Source of the DNA: Myxococcales bacterium
Lineage (GTDB): Bacteria > Myxococcota > Myxococcia > Myxococcales > JAJYLH01
DNA: 64,000 nucleotides
Assembly: GCA_021787845.1 (NCBI GenBank)
Contig: JAJYLH010000004.1
Location: forward strand, 170,305-234,304
Direction: 5' to 3'
Positions 39,692 to 49,733 of the stretch are shown piece after piece (position 1 is the stretch's first letter; each line of letters opens with the position of its first letter). The position numbers and the translations under genes were made by a program. The notes under the pieces were generated by a model, which was not told the DNA's origin, did not search any database, and worked only from the letters and a program-made list of their open reading frames with translations.

Positions 39692-39769
39692 TGGGGCGAG
39701 CGATGGGTCTCGAACCCACAACCTCCGGAGTCACAGTCCGGCGCTCTAACCGATTGAGCTACGCTCGCC
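39692..39769 (-). tRNA. tRNA-His(GTG)
   Basis: Anticodon stem CCGGA/TCCGG with loop CTGTGAC (anticodon GTG). The acceptor has eight bases before TA-GCTC, i.e. the extra G at -1 that marks tRNA-His is encoded and faces C73. CCA is encoded. Confidence 0.95.
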
Positions 39770-39872
39770 ACCGTCGTCGCACGAAAGCGGTCTTGCCTTG
39801 CCGTTGCCGGTCTCCTAAAGCGATGCCGCCAAGCGAGAGCGCTTCCTCCGAGCGCCCGCGCCGGCCTTCCCA

Positions 39873-39949
39873 TGGCGCGCCAGGAGGGACTCGAACCCCC
39901 GGCCTGGGGCTTAGAAGGCCCCCGCTCTATCCAGTTGAGCTACTGGCGC
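39873..39949 (-). tRNA. tRNA-Arg(TCT)
   Basis: Acceptor GCGCCAG/CTGGCGC, anticodon stem GGGGC/GCCCC with loop CTTCTAA (anticodon TCT), T arm GGGGGTTCGAGTCCC. Discriminator G and CCA are encoded. Confidence 0.95.
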
Positions 39950-40016
39950 CTTCTAAGCCATCAACGACCAGCCTTGCGCGCCTTGCCGTCCCTCGCTCTT
40001 TTCTTGCCTTTCGTCA

Positions 40017-40093
<77 letters not shown>

Positions 40094-40157
40094 CGCAAGG
40101 GCGCGCACGGTAAGCGAGCCTGCGCGCCGGCGCAAGCGAAAAGCGCCCCTTCCGGCT

Positions 40158-40754
40158 CTAGCCGAGGACCAGGCGCAGAAGGTGCGGCTCGAGCGCCAAG
40201 AAGGCCCGCCCGCGGTGGCTGACCTCGCGCTTCTCGGCGGTGGACAGCTCGGCCATCGTCCGGCCGGCGGGATCGCCCGCGACCTCGAAGACCGGGTCGA
40301 ACCCGAACCCGTGCACGCCCCGGGGCGCGAGCGCGATGCGCCCTTCGCAGGTGCCCGACTCGAGGTGCGTCTGCCCGCCGGGGCTCGCGAGCGCGAGCGC
40401 GCAGACGAACCGCGCCGTCCGCCTCTCCGGCGGCAGGCCCTCGAGCTCGCCGAGAAGCTTCTTCCAGCGCTCCTGGTCGGGGCCAGGGGCGTACCTCGCC
40501 GAGAGCACTCCCGGCCGGCCGCCGAGCGCGTCGACGCACAGCCCGGAGTCGTCGCCCAGCGCCCACAAGCCGCTCGCCTCCGCTGCCGCCCGGGCCTTCA
40601 AGAGCGCGTTCGCCTCGAACGACTCGTCGGTCTCCTTCGGCTCGGTCGCCTCGGGGAAGTCGTCGAGCGTCGCGAGGAAGAGGCCGGTGCCCCGGAACAT
40701 GTCCGCGAATTCGTGTCGCTTGCCGGCGTTGCGGGTGGCGAGGACCACTTGCAT
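40158..40754 (-). CDS. rdgB: XTP/dITP diphosphatase (Ham1/RdgB)
   Basis: 198 residues from ATG 40754 (AGGAGG region upstream). Ham1 motifs: VVLATRNAGKRHEF at the start, DESFEANALLKA, DDSGLCVDALGG, FGFDPVFEV and the C-terminal SHRGRAF. It hydrolyses ITP, dITP and XTP to monophosphates and so keeps deaminated purines out of nucleic acids. It follows rph and the amidase on the same strand after a 178-base gap holding a repeat fragment, and the tRNA cluster lies downstream. Confidence 0.95.
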   Translation of the reverse strand: MQVVLATRNAGKRHEFADMFRGTGLFLATLDDFPEATEPKETDESFEANALLKARAAAEASGLWALGDDSGLCVDALGGRPGVLSARYAPGPDQERWKKLLGELEGLPPERRTARFVCALALASPGGQTHLESGTCEGRIALAPRGVHGFGFDPVFEVAGDPAGRTMAELSTAEKREVSHRGRAFLALEPHLLRLVLG

Positions 40755-40874
40755 GACCAATCCTCCTTCCGCCCCCTGGAGTTCCCCCGCGTTCTTCAGG
40801 ACGAGGCGACGCCCGTCCAAGCCACGCCGAAGGGCCGGCAGCGAAAGCGGGCTCCGACGGCAGCGGTCGCGACG

Positions 40875-40922
40875 GATGGGCTCGCCGCGCTCCTCCTATC
40901 CTACCCGTTGTCGTGCCGCGTC
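40875..40922. repeat. right half of a GTAGGATGGG-type hairpin element
   Basis: GATGGGCTCGCCGCGCTCCT then CCTATCCTACCCGTTGTCGTGCCGCGTC matches the right arm and tail of the copy at 46195-46242. The left arm is missing, so this copy is truncated. It lies between rph and rdgB. Confidence 0.6.
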
Positions 40923-40932
40923 GCCGCCACTT

Positions 40933-41670
40933 TCACCGCAGCTCGACACCGCTCCCGCTCAGCGCGTCCCGTTGCGCCTGATGGAGGCGCCCGAGCCCCT
41001 CCAGGGCGAGGTCGAGCATCTCGTCGAGGGCTCGCCGGTCGAACGGCGCGTGCTCCGCGGTGCCCTGGACCTCGACCAGCCGTCCGCCCTCGGCGGCGAC
41101 GACGTTCAGGTCGACGTCGGCGGCCGAGTCCTCCACGTACTCGAGGTCCAGCAGCGTTTCCCCTCCCAGCCGGCCCACGGAAACCGCCGCGACCGGCGCG
41201 ACGATCGGCAGGGGTTCGAGAGCGCTCTTGCTTCCCGCGCGGGCGAGGGCGAGCGCGAGGGCGACGAAGCCGCCGGTGATGGCCGCCGTTCGGGTGCCGC
41301 CGTCGGCCTGGAGGACGTCGCAGTCGAGGGTCACCTGCTTCTCGCCCAGCGCCGGGAGCTTGACGCTCGCCCTGAGCGCCCGGCCGATGAGCCGCTGAAT
41401 CTCCTGGGTCCGCCCCGACTGCTTGCCCTTGGCCGCCTCGCGGTCGGTCCGGGTGTGGGTCGAGCGCGGGAGCATCCCGTACTCGGCGGTCACCCAGCCC
41501 GACCCCCTGCCCTTGAGAAAGCTCGGGACTTTCTCCTCCACGGTCGCGGTGCAGAGGACCCGGGTGTCGCCGAACGAGACCAACACCGACCCCTCGGCGT
41601 GCTTGGTGAAGTTCGTCAGTAGCCGCACCTCGCGCAGGTCGCGCCACCCGCGGCCGCCAGCTCTCTTCAT
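40933..41670 (-). CDS. rph: ribonuclease PH
   Basis: 245 residues. RNase PH fold with [46 protein letters not shown], the phosphate/metal region [19 protein letters not shown] and [18 protein letters not shown]. It trims tRNA 3' ends by phosphorolysis in the cytosol. The usual very N-terminal R-x-D-x-R start is shortened here to RGWRDLREV. Its ATG overlaps the stop of the amidase gene (ATGA) and rdgB follows, the common rph-rdgB pairing. Confidence 0.95.
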   Translation of the reverse strand: MKRAGGRGWRDLREVRLLTNFTKHAEGSVLVSFGDTRVLCTATVEEKVPSFLKGRGSGWVTAEYGMLPRSTHTRTDREAAKGKQSGRTQEIQRLIGRALRASVKLPALGEKQVTLDCDVLQADGGTRTAAITGGFVALALALARAGSKSALEPLPIVAPVAAVSVGRLGGETLLDLEYVEDSAADVDLNVVAAEGGRLVEVQGTAEHAPFDRRALDEMLDLALEGLGRLHQAQRDALSGSGVELR

Positions 41671-42536
41671 CTCGTCTTCTCCGCGGAGGGCACCGCCAGC
41701 GCCGTCTTCCTGCCCTCCGGCACCGCCGCCGAAGAGCGTGCGATCCGGCGGGCGTAGACGGTCTTCCGATACGTCAAGATGGCCTGCGTGAGCGCTGCCG
41801 CTACCCGTTTCTGGTAGGCGGCGCGGGCGAGCAGCTTCCCCTCGACGGGGTTCGAGATGAAGCCGATCTCCACCAGCACCGCCGGCATCTGGGCGCCGAG
41901 GAGGACGAGGAACGGCGCCTGGCGAACGCCCCGGTTTCTCGCGTGCAGCGCGCGCACCAGCGTCCGGTGGATGTCCTCGGCGAGGAGCGACGAGTCGCGG
42001 TGGGCCTGGTCGCGCGCGAGGTCCTGGAGGATGAGCGCGATGGTGCCGCTCGAGGGCCGCGCGTCCGCCGGCTCGCCGCTGTCGGCGTTCTCCCGGGCGG
42101 CGATGGCGTTCGCTTCCGGGTCGGAGGCGTCGGCGGAGAGAAAGTAGGTCTCGATGCCGCGGGTGATCCGGCGTGCGCGCAAGGTCGGCATCGAGTTGCA
42201 GTGAATCGAGACGAAGAGGTCCGCGTGCGCTTCGTTCGCGATCTCGGTCCGGCGGCGCAGCGGCACGTCGCGGTCGGCGGTGCGGGTCATCACCACCTCG
42301 ATGCCGCTCTTCTCGAGCCGCTTCTCCACGTCCTGGGCGACCGCGAGGGCGACCGTCTTCTCCTCGACGTGCGAGGGGCTCTGCGCGCCGTCGTGGACGC
42401 CGCCGTGGCCCGGATCGAGGCAAACGATGAACGTAGCCCCCTCGGCAGCGGTTGCCCATAGCAGGAGCAGTGCCGCCAGGCGTCGAGAGAGCGCGAGGGC
42501 TCGCTTTTCCGACCGCGGTGAGAAGCCTAGGCTCAT
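41667..42536 (-). CDS. N-acetylmuramoyl-L-alanine amidase (Amidase_3)
   Basis: 289 residues from ATG 42536. A basic start and hydrophobic segment ([20 protein letters not shown]) make a signal peptide. Zinc and catalytic motifs: [15 protein letters not shown] (His), a Glu in [16 protein letters not shown] (His) and [15 protein letters not shown] (catalytic Glu). It cleaves stem peptides from glycan in the periplasm, for cell separation or turnover. Translationally coupled to rph, an unusual neighbour in function. Confidence 0.92.
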   Translation of the reverse strand: MSLGFSPRSEKRALALSRRLAALLLLWATAAEGATFIVCLDPGHGGVHDGAQSPSHVEEKTVALAVAQDVEKRLEKSGIEVVMTRTADRDVPLRRRTEIANEAHADLFVSIHCNSMPTLRARRITRGIETYFLSADASDPEANAIAARENADSGEPADARPSSGTIALILQDLARDQAHRDSSLLAEDIHRTLVRALHARNRGVRQAPFLVLLGAQMPAVLVEIGFISNPVEGKLLARAAYQKRVAAALTQAILTYRKTVYARRIARSSAAVPEGRKTALAVPSAEKTR

Positions 42537-42789
42537 CGACGATCGGAGTCTGCCACAGCCCGCGGCGGGCGGCCTGCGACCCACCCGGCGTCGGAAGGTC
42601 GTCGCCGTCGTCTCGATTTCAGCGCGAGGGCGACCGACTCGACGCGACGCTCGATGCGGTCGCGGCGGCGCTGGCTCGTCCGGACGAGCGGTCTCGAGCG
42701 TCGGCGCCGACCGAGCCGTCCGCCTGACGGATGCGGCGATCGCCGGTGTTGCGGTACGCTCGCCGCGTTTTCGCCTGCTTGGAGGAGCC

Positions 42790-44262
42790 ATGCGTCCTGT
42801 CCGCGCCGTCGTCCCTCTGGTCCTCTTCGCCTTCGCCTGCAACTGCGGCGGCCCGCCCGGCCCGATGACGACCATCCACCTCGACGCGACGCCGTCGGTC
42901 GTCAACATCGCGAGCGGCGCCTATACGACGCTGACCGTGACCGGCCAGAGCGATGGGGCAGCGCTCGTGGACCAGTCGACCGTGAACCTGGAGGTCGCCT
43001 CCGCGCTGCCCGCCGACTGCGGGGGTCCCGGCGGCGGTTCGGGCGAAGTCGGGTCGTTCTCGGCCGACGACCCGAGCGAGAATTCGACCCAGCTCCAGGT
43101 GTCGGGCGGCAAGGCGGTCACCAAGCTCTACGCGCCCCAGACGCCCGCGACCGCCTACGTCTGCGCCAAGTTCATCGACGCCTACTCGAACGTCGCGACC
43201 TCGAGCGCGAAGGTGACGTTCAAGACCGCCTCCGAGCCGACGCACGTGAACTTCAGTTGCACCGCGAAGAACATCGGTGCCTTCTATCCCGGTGTCGGCT
43301 CCATCGGCGTCAAGTGCACGGCGGTCGCGGAGGACGACCAGAACGCACCCGTGGTCGGCTCGCAGGTGAAGTTCCTCACCGAGGCGGGCACGTTCGATCC
43401 GGACCCGAACGGGACCGCGGGGGTCTACCTCTACGACCCGATCGGCGCGCCGCAGTATCCGACCACCAACTCGGGCGGGACCAAACCCCAGGACGTGGCG
43501 CCGCTGACGGGTGAGCCGAGCTATTCGTGCCCGTCGAACGAGGATGCGGATTGCAACCCGCGCGACGGGCTGGTGACCTTGGTCGCCTACGTCGAGGGAA
43601 ATCCGGAAGCCCAGGGCGGGATGCCGACGCCCTACGTCGACGCGAACGACAACAACAAGTACGACCCGGGCGAGGTCTTGCCGCCGAACACGACCTACCA
43701 GGACCAGCAGGACAAGTACGTCTGGACGCAGATCAAGGTGCTCTTTAGCGGCCAGGTGATGTCGCAGTCGCAGCAGAACGCGGCGGGAATGGAAGACGGG
43801 ACCTACGTCCTGGCCTCGCCGGCCGCCACCGGAGACCTCGCGCGCGGCCAGTCCCGCAACTACGTCTGGCACATCCTCGACTCGAACCTCAACGTCGTCG
43901 CCGCCAACAACGCTTCCGATGTGGTCACTTTCTCGCTGCAAGGCAACGTCCCGAGCGGCGTCACCTTGAGCGGCGGCCAGCAGCAAACCAACGACAACAT
44001 GTCGAACTCGATGGGCATCCAGCTCGACTCCGACTTCCATCTGATGGAGCCTGTGGGCGCCTCGGACTTCGAGAACCAGTCGACCTACGCGGTCACCCTC
44101 TCCAACAACCGCACCCAGGACGACACCGATCCGCCGGCGCCGCTGTCCATCGTCGCTTCCGTCCAGCACAGCCTCGCGACGGACGACAGCGGCTCGGCCT
44201 CCGACAACGTCACCGACAACATCGATTCGTCGCTGACCTCGGTCAACGTGACCGTGAAGTAG
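42790..44262 (+). CDS. secreted lipoprotein with Ig-like repeats
   Basis: 490 residues from ATG 42790 with GGAGGAG upstream. The signal MRPVRAVVPLVLFAFACNCGG has a lipobox at FAC/NC. The mature protein is Asn/Asp/Ser/Thr-rich and beta-like; segments such as DATPSVVNIASGAYTTLTVTG and TASEPTHVNFSCTAKNIGA look like bacterial Ig-like domains. An Asp/Asn-rich loop (VDANDNNKYDPGEVL) looks like a calcium-binding site. Surface or outer-membrane role; function unknown. Confidence 0.75.
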   Translation: MRPVRAVVPLVLFAFACNCGGPPGPMTTIHLDATPSVVNIASGAYTTLTVTGQSDGAALVDQSTVNLEVASALPADCGGPGGGSGEVGSFSADDPSENSTQLQVSGGKAVTKLYAPQTPATAYVCAKFIDAYSNVATSSAKVTFKTASEPTHVNFSCTAKNIGAFYPGVGSIGVKCTAVAEDDQNAPVVGSQVKFLTEAGTFDPDPNGTAGVYLYDPIGAPQYPTTNSGGTKPQDVAPLTGEPSYSCPSNEDADCNPRDGLVTLVAYVEGNPEAQGGMPTPYVDANDNNKYDPGEVLPPNTTYQDQQDKYVWTQIKVLFSGQVMSQSQQNAAGMEDGTYVLASPAATGDLARGQSRNYVWHILDSNLNVVAANNASDVVTFSLQGNVPSGVTLSGGQQQTNDNMSNSMGIQLDSDFHLMEPVGASDFENQSTYAVTLSNNRTQDDTDPPAPLSIVASVQHSLATDDSGSASDNVTDNIDSSLTSVNVTVK

Positions 44263-44577
44263 CAGGGGTCCCGGAAGACTGAACCGCTTCTGGCATGCGC
44301 TGCCGGTCCCGGTGGGCATCGCCGGTCGGTCGGTGTCTTCGCCCACCATGGCCTTGGCGCCGTCGGCCGGCCGCGAACACGAGCGCCACTCGGACCTGAG
44401 CACGAAGGCTCGGGTACCCGCAGGGCCGCCGCCGGTCGCGAGACTCGCGCCCAAGAGGGACGCGTCGGGCACAGGTGCCGCGTCCTGCGGGACGCTGTTC
44501 CGTCGGTTCGGCAGGCCAGGGAACGAACGAGCGCCTTGCGCTAGCCTGGCGCATCTCGAGTCGAGAGGGAGGTCCCG
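44263..44577. other. 315-base gap without a recognisable gene
   Basis: Lies between the Ig-like lipoprotein and the aldehyde dehydrogenase. It must hold the latter's promoter; GGGAGG precedes ATG 44578. I see no repeat, tRNA or hairpin of note. Confidence 0.4.
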
Positions 44578-46008
44578 ATGGAAACGACGCGCATGCTGCT
44601 TGGTCGGCGCCCGCGCGACGCAAGCGAGCGCGCGGAAATTCGCTCGCCGTGGGACCGGCGGGTGGTCTCGGTCGTCGCGCAGGCGACCCGAGCCGACGCG
44701 GACGAGGCGGCCGCAGCGGCCGAGCGCGCGGCCGGCGCGATGGCGCGCACGACCACTTTCGAGCGGCGCCAGGTCTTGGAGGACGTCTCGCGCGGGCTCG
44801 CAGCGCGCAAGGAGGCGTTCGCGCGGGCGATCAGCGACGAGGCGGGGAAGCCCATCACGCTCGCCCTGGGCGAGGTCGCGCGGGCGGTCGAGACGTTCCA
44901 CCTGATGGCCGGCGAAACGGAGCGCCTCGGCGGAACGATGGTGCCGGTCGACCTGTCGCCCGCGACGCGGGGCTACCGCTGCCTGGTGCGACGCTTCCCG
45001 AGAGGGCCGGTGCTCGCCATCGGGCCGTTCAACTTTCCGCTCAACCTGCTCGCCCACAAAATCGCGCCGGCGATCGCCGTCGGCGCGCCGGTGGTGGTGA
45101 AGCCGCCGCCGCAGGCCCCCTCGGCAGCGCTGCTGCTTGGCAATCTGGTGGCGGAGCTCGCCCCGCCTTCGTGGCCGGACGGTTTTTTGTCGGTGCTGCC
45201 TTGCTCGAACGAGGTCGCCGAACGGCTGGTGACCGACGACCGCTTCCGCGTGGTCTCGTTTACCGGCAGCGCTCCCGTGGGGTGGCGGATCAAGACCCTC
45301 GCGCGAAAGGCGCACGTGGTGCTCGAGCTCGGCGGCGACGCGGCGGTGGTCGTGTGCGAGGACGCGGATCTGGATTCCGTCGCGAAGCGCATCGCCTATG
45401 GCTCGAACGCCTACGCGGGACAGGTCTGCATCGGGGTGCAGCGGGTGTTCGTCGACGAGCGCATCCGGTCGAGGCTCACGCCGCGTCTCGTCGAGGCGAC
45501 GAAGGCGATCGCGACCGGCGATCCAGCCCATCCTTCGACGATTGCCGGACCGCTGATCGACGACCGCGCGGCGGAGCGGCTGGAGACGACCGCGCACGAG
45601 AGCGGCCGGGTGCTCGTCGGCGGAACGCGCGCCGGCCGGCTGATGGCACCGACGCTGGTGGACTCGCCGGAGAATAGCGCCGCCATCGCTCGGGAGGAGG
45701 CCTTCGGCCCGGTAGCAGCGGTATGGGGGTTCGAGAAGTTCGAAGACGCGCTCGCCCGGGTCAACGCGTCGAGATACGGGCTCCAAGCCGGGCTGTTCAC
45801 CCACGACGTGCGCCGCATTTTCCAAGCCTTCGACGCGCTCCGGGTGGGCGGGCTCGTGGTCGACGACGTGCCGACGCTGCGGGTCGACAGCTACCCCTAC
45901 GGGGGCACCAAGGATTCCGGTATCGGGCGCGAAGGCGGGCCCGGCGCCATCGACGAGTACACCGAACCGCGCGTAATGCTCCTGAATACCGGCAGCGCAA
46001 CCGTCTAG
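44578..46008 (+). CDS. NAD(P)-dependent aldehyde dehydrogenase
   Basis: 476 residues, GGGAGG upstream. ALDH motifs: GPFNFPLNLLAHKIAPAIA and VVVKPPPQAP (cofactor site), FTGSAPVGWRIK, the general-base Glu in VLELGGDAAVVV near 260 and the catalytic Cys in YAGQVCIGVQR near 285. SYPYGGTKDSGIGREG is near the C-terminus. It oxidises an aldehyde to the acid in the cytosol; closest in type to succinate-semialdehyde or glyceraldehyde-3-phosphate (GapN-like) dehydrogenases. It differs from the CoA-acylating enzyme at 20491. Confidence 0.92.
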   Translation: METTRMLLGRRPRDASERAEIRSPWDRRVVSVVAQATRADADEAAAAAERAAGAMARTTTFERRQVLEDVSRGLAARKEAFARAISDEAGKPITLALGEVARAVETFHLMAGETERLGGTMVPVDLSPATRGYRCLVRRFPRGPVLAIGPFNFPLNLLAHKIAPAIAVGAPVVVKPPPQAPSAALLLGNLVAELAPPSWPDGFLSVLPCSNEVAERLVTDDRFRVVSFTGSAPVGWRIKTLARKAHVVLELGGDAAVVVCEDADLDSVAKRIAYGSNAYAGQVCIGVQRVFVDERIRSRLTPRLVEATKAIATGDPAHPSTIAGPLIDDRAAERLETTAHESGRVLVGGTRAGRLMAPTLVDSPENSAAIAREEAFGPVAAVWGFEKFEDALARVNASRYGLQAGLFTHDVRRIFQAFDALRVGGLVVDDVPTLRVDSYPYGGTKDSGIGREGGPGAIDEYTEPRVMLLNTGSATV

Positions 46009-46075
46009 CCAAAGCGGCGCTGCCGGCAGGATTCGTTCCAGGTAAGCGGCGGGAACAGAACAACGTTGACAACTT

Positions 46076-46110
46076 GTGCTGTCCTGGACCGCTCACCCTG
46101 AGCCCTTCGG
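46076..46110. repeat. REP-like fragment shared with 7014-7041
   Basis: GTGCTGTCCTGGACCGCTCA followed by CCCTGAGC is identical to 7014-7041 for 28 bases. It then differs, continuing CCTTCGGCAAGCG instead of GCAGCCGAAGGATG. A partial copy of the palindromic family. Confidence 0.7.
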
Positions 46111-46146
46111 CAAGCGTAGCACGGGCTGACGCACGCAACCGAAGTC

Positions 46147-46223
46147 GTAGGATGGGCGAAGTGAAACGGAGCCCATCGGCGGGCGTCGCGCTGATGGGCT
46201 GCGCTACGCTCCACCCATCCTAC
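46147..46223. repeat. long GTAGGATGGG-type hairpin, copy 2
   Basis: Left arm GTAGGATGGGCGAAGTGAAA (46147 onward) ending GAGCCCATC pairs with right arm GATGGGCTGCGCTACGCTCC ending CACCCATCCTAC (to 46223). The ends resemble those of the MITE-like elements at 11198 and 19193. The interval 46009-46565 holds this, the REP fragment and no convincing gene. Confidence 0.75.
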
Positions 46224-46542
46224 TCGTTGGCGCACCGCGTCGAGAGTCTTCGCATGCCGACAAGATTCTTCGGGTTAGTAGTTCAGGATGAATGACGCGT
46301 GCCGAGCGGAGGAGCATGGACCTCGGCGGAAGTCAGAGCGGGACCCCGATGCTTCGGCGCACGCCGGCCCCGAGCGATCGCCCGATCGCTGGCCGGGCGC
46401 CGCCGGGAGCCATTTCGAAGGGCTTCCGCGTCCGGCCCGATCCCGACGGCCCTGCCCAACGCGGCCTCCGGGAACGCCAGGCGCGAGACGCTTCGGCGGG
46501 CCGGCCGCCCCCTGGAAATGGGGCGTCGACTTGATACAATAG

Positions 46543-46557
46543 GATAAGCAGCTTATC
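46543..46557. promoter_or_regulatory. palindrome at the rtcR promoter
   Basis: Perfect GATAAGC-A-GCTTATC palindrome, 8 bases upstream of the GTG start of rtcR and just after a TACAAT (-10-like) at 46535-46540. A plausible operator or leader hairpin in an otherwise GC-rich region. Confidence 0.45.
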
Positions 46558-46565
46558 TTCCTTGC

Positions 46566-47364
46566 GTGCGCCGCCGCATCGTCGCCATCGGCCTTCTGGG
46601 CACGACGCTGGACCGCGAGAGCGGAAAAGCTCGGTGGGAGCGCTGGCGTCCCACGGTGGCGCTCTGCGCCCAGGACGAGTTCGAAGTCGCGCGCCTCGAG
46701 CTGCTCCATGCGCCCGAGGCGCTCTCGCTCGCGCAGGTCGTCGCGGCGGACATTCGTCGGGTGGCGCCCGGCACCGCGGTCCGCCTGCGCCCGCTGTCGG
46801 TTGCCGACCCGTGGGATTTCGAGGCCGCCTACGCCGCGCTCGACGACTTCGCCCGCGGCTATCCCTTCGACACCGCGCATGAGGAGTACCTCGTTCACAT
46901 CACGACCGGCACCCACGTCGAGCAGATCTGCTGGTTCCTCCTGGTCGAGTCGCGGCGGCTGTCGGCGCGCCTGGTGCAGACTTCGCCTCCGCCCGGACGA
47001 CGCGGCCACGTCGGCGCCACGCAGGTGATCGACCTCGACCTGTCCAGGTACGACCGCCTCGCGCGCCGGGCGGCGGCGGAGCACACGACCGGTGCCTCGT
47101 TTCTCAAGGCGGGCATCGCCACCCGCAACGCCGCGTTCAACCGGCTCATCGAGCGCATCGAGCGCGTCGCGGTGAGCTCGACGGATCCGCTGCTGCTGAC
47201 CGGTCCAACGGGAGCCGGCAAGACCGAGCTGGCCCGGCGCATCTACGAGCTCAAACGCGCGCGGCGGCAGGTCAGCGGCCCCTTCGTCGAGGTGAACTGC
47301 GCGACCCTGCGCGGCGACGCGGCGATGAGCGCGCTGTTCGGGCACGTCAAGGGCGCGTTCACCG
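46566..47364 (+). pseudogene. rtcR: rtcR 5' part, interrupted by an insertion sequence
   Basis: From GTG 46566 the frame gives RRRIVAIGLLGTTLD and RWERWRPTVALC, typical of RtcR, the CARF-domain sigma-54 activator of the RNA-repair genes rtcBA. A central helical/CARF part has HITTGTHVEQICWFL, and Walker A LLTGPTGAGKTELARRI is near residue 220. The frame is cut at KGAFT by an insertion sequence. The duplicated TTCACCG (47358-47364 and 48831-48837) encodes the centre of the GAFTGA loop, so the break is in the sigma-54 contact itself. Confidence 0.88.
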
Positions 47365-48830
47365 AGGGGGCATCCGTCATCCGGTTCCTCTTGACTTGGC
47401 GTGGGCGAGCATGCGGTCCCAGCCGCCGGTGGTGCGGTAGACGCAGCGCAGGGCGATCATCGCGTCGGCGCCTGCGGCCTTCCAGCGCATGCCGGGGCGC
47501 TTCATACGCTGCTGCATGACGTGGTTGACGGCGCTCTCGATGAAGCCGCTGCCGATGCGCAGGCCCTGCGCCTTGAACGTCCCGTAGCGAAGGCGACCGC
47601 GGTTGGTGACGAGGTAGTGGCGCAGGCTTCGGGCGGCCTCGCGCGTCGCCGCCTTGCGCAGGCGCTTCCTCTGGATTTCAAGGGCTTCCAGCACATGGTC
47701 CACCCCGTCGTGGGCCAGCCGCTCCAGTTGTACCGCCCGCCAGCGCGCGGCCTCCTCGGTATTCTCGCCGTAGAGGACACGGGCGGCGGCGGCGATGTGC
47801 TCGTCGACGTGGAACCAGTCAAGAATCTGGGTGCAGCCCGGGAACAGCTCCTCCACGAGGCTCCAGATCCACGGCGCCCCGTCGCCCAGAGCGACCACTC
47901 GCCGACCGCTCGCCGCCACCTGTGTCGCCAGCGGTGTCAGCCGCGCCCGCAACTCGTCGGGGCCTCCCCGCACGCGCACCACGTGGCGGGCCGTGATGAA
48001 GCCCCGGCCCGCGTCGGCGCGCGGCGAATCCTTGCGCACGTAGTCCTCCCCGGCGAACAGCACGGCGAGCTTCACCTCGTGCCAAGCCTTGTCCACGAAC
48101 GCCATGCCTCCGTCGATGCCCAGGTAGATCGGCTGGTCGCCGGGCGGCACCTCGGGCATCGTGCTCATCGCCTGCTGCGCCGGCGCGGCGTGCTCCTCCA
48201 CCAGCCGGTGCAGCTTGTCGTGGCTCACCTGCACCCCGGCGAACTTCGCCAAGGTCTCGTTCTCGGCCTGGTCGAACGGGTCGCGCACCGCTGCCAACAG
48301 GCCCATCTCGCGCAGCGCTGGAGAGAAGCCCTCCCGGTCGGCACCGAGCTCCTCCACCAGCGGCAGGCTTCCAGTCCGGCAGTGCCGGCAGGTGCAGTAG
48401 GGCAGGCTCACCGGCACGTCGCGGCCGGGCAGCACCGTGTGCAGCGTGAACGGCCGATGCTGGCGAAACTCCAGCGCCTGGCCGCAGGCGCAACGGCCCT
48501 GCGTCCGCCGTTTCTCGGCCCGCAGCATCAGCGCCAGCCCCAGCATCCGCCGGAGCAAGGCGCTGCCGTGCTTGCGCATCCACTCGTCGGCGCGCTCGAC
48601 CGACGGCGCGTCCACCACGCTGGCGAGCAGACCCTGCGCGAACTCGCCCGCCGCCCGCCCGCACTCTTCCCGCAGCTCCCTATCGGTGGTAACCAGCATC
48701 TCCGGGTCTCCTCGCCGATCGCCGCCAGCGACCGCACGGTTGGTTTGCTTTCAGCCGCGAGGAGACCTCTTTCGGCAGATAAACTCTATATGTAGTACAA
48801 TACCCTACAGATCAAATGATGGATGCGCCC
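47365..48830 (-). mobile_element. ISKra4-like insertion sequence in rtcR
   Basis: About 1466 bases between 7-base target duplications TTCACCG. Terminal inverted repeats GGGGGCATCCGTCAT (left) and GGGCGCATCCATCAT (right, minus strand) match at 13 of 15 positions. One transposase gene fills most of it. The clean duplication and an intact transposase indicate a recent insertion. Confidence 0.9.
47377..48699 (-). CDS. ISKra4-family transposase
   Basis: 440 residues, apparently intact. A zinc-type CRCACGQ near 70 and CTCRHC near 110 in the N-terminal part are followed by the DDE core: Asp in YLGIDGGMAFV near 197, Asp in VVALGDGAPWIW near 275 with ILDWFHVDEH, and the C-terminal Glu in GSGFIESAVNHVMQQRMKR. 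Lies inside the element with the same orientation throughout, opposite to rtcR. Confidence 0.88.
   Translation of the reverse strand: MLVTTDRELREECGRAAGEFAQGLLASVVDAPSVERADEWMRKHGSALLRRMLGLALMLRAEKRRTQGRCACGQALEFRQHRPFTLHTVLPGRDVPVSLPYCTCRHCRTGSLPLVEELGADREGFSPALREMGLLAAVRDPFDQAENETLAKFAGVQVSHDKLHRLVEEHAAPAQQAMSTMPEVPPGDQPIYLGIDGGMAFVDKAWHEVKLAVLFAGEDYVRKDSPRADAGRGFITARHVVRVRGGPDELRARLTPLATQVAASGRRVVALGDGAPWIWSLVEELFPGCTQILDWFHVDEHIAAAARVLYGENTEEAARWRAVQLERLAHDGVDHVLEALEIQRKRLRKAATREAARSLRHYLVTNRGRLRYGTFKAQGLRIGSGFIESAVNHVMQQRMKRPGMRWKAAGADAMIALRCVYRTTGGWDRMLAHAKSRGTG

Positions 48831-49733
<903 letters not shown>

Noticed and set aside
42619..45825. 1068-codon minus-strand open frame
   Set aside because: Antisense of the Ig-like lipoprotein and aldehyde dehydrogenase genes; composition is Arg/His/Gly-rich with no domain.
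46288..46547. Three overlapping plus-strand frames before rtcR
   Set aside because: All are Arg/Pro/Gly-rich, mutually overlapping and without an RBS; the stretch is intergenic.
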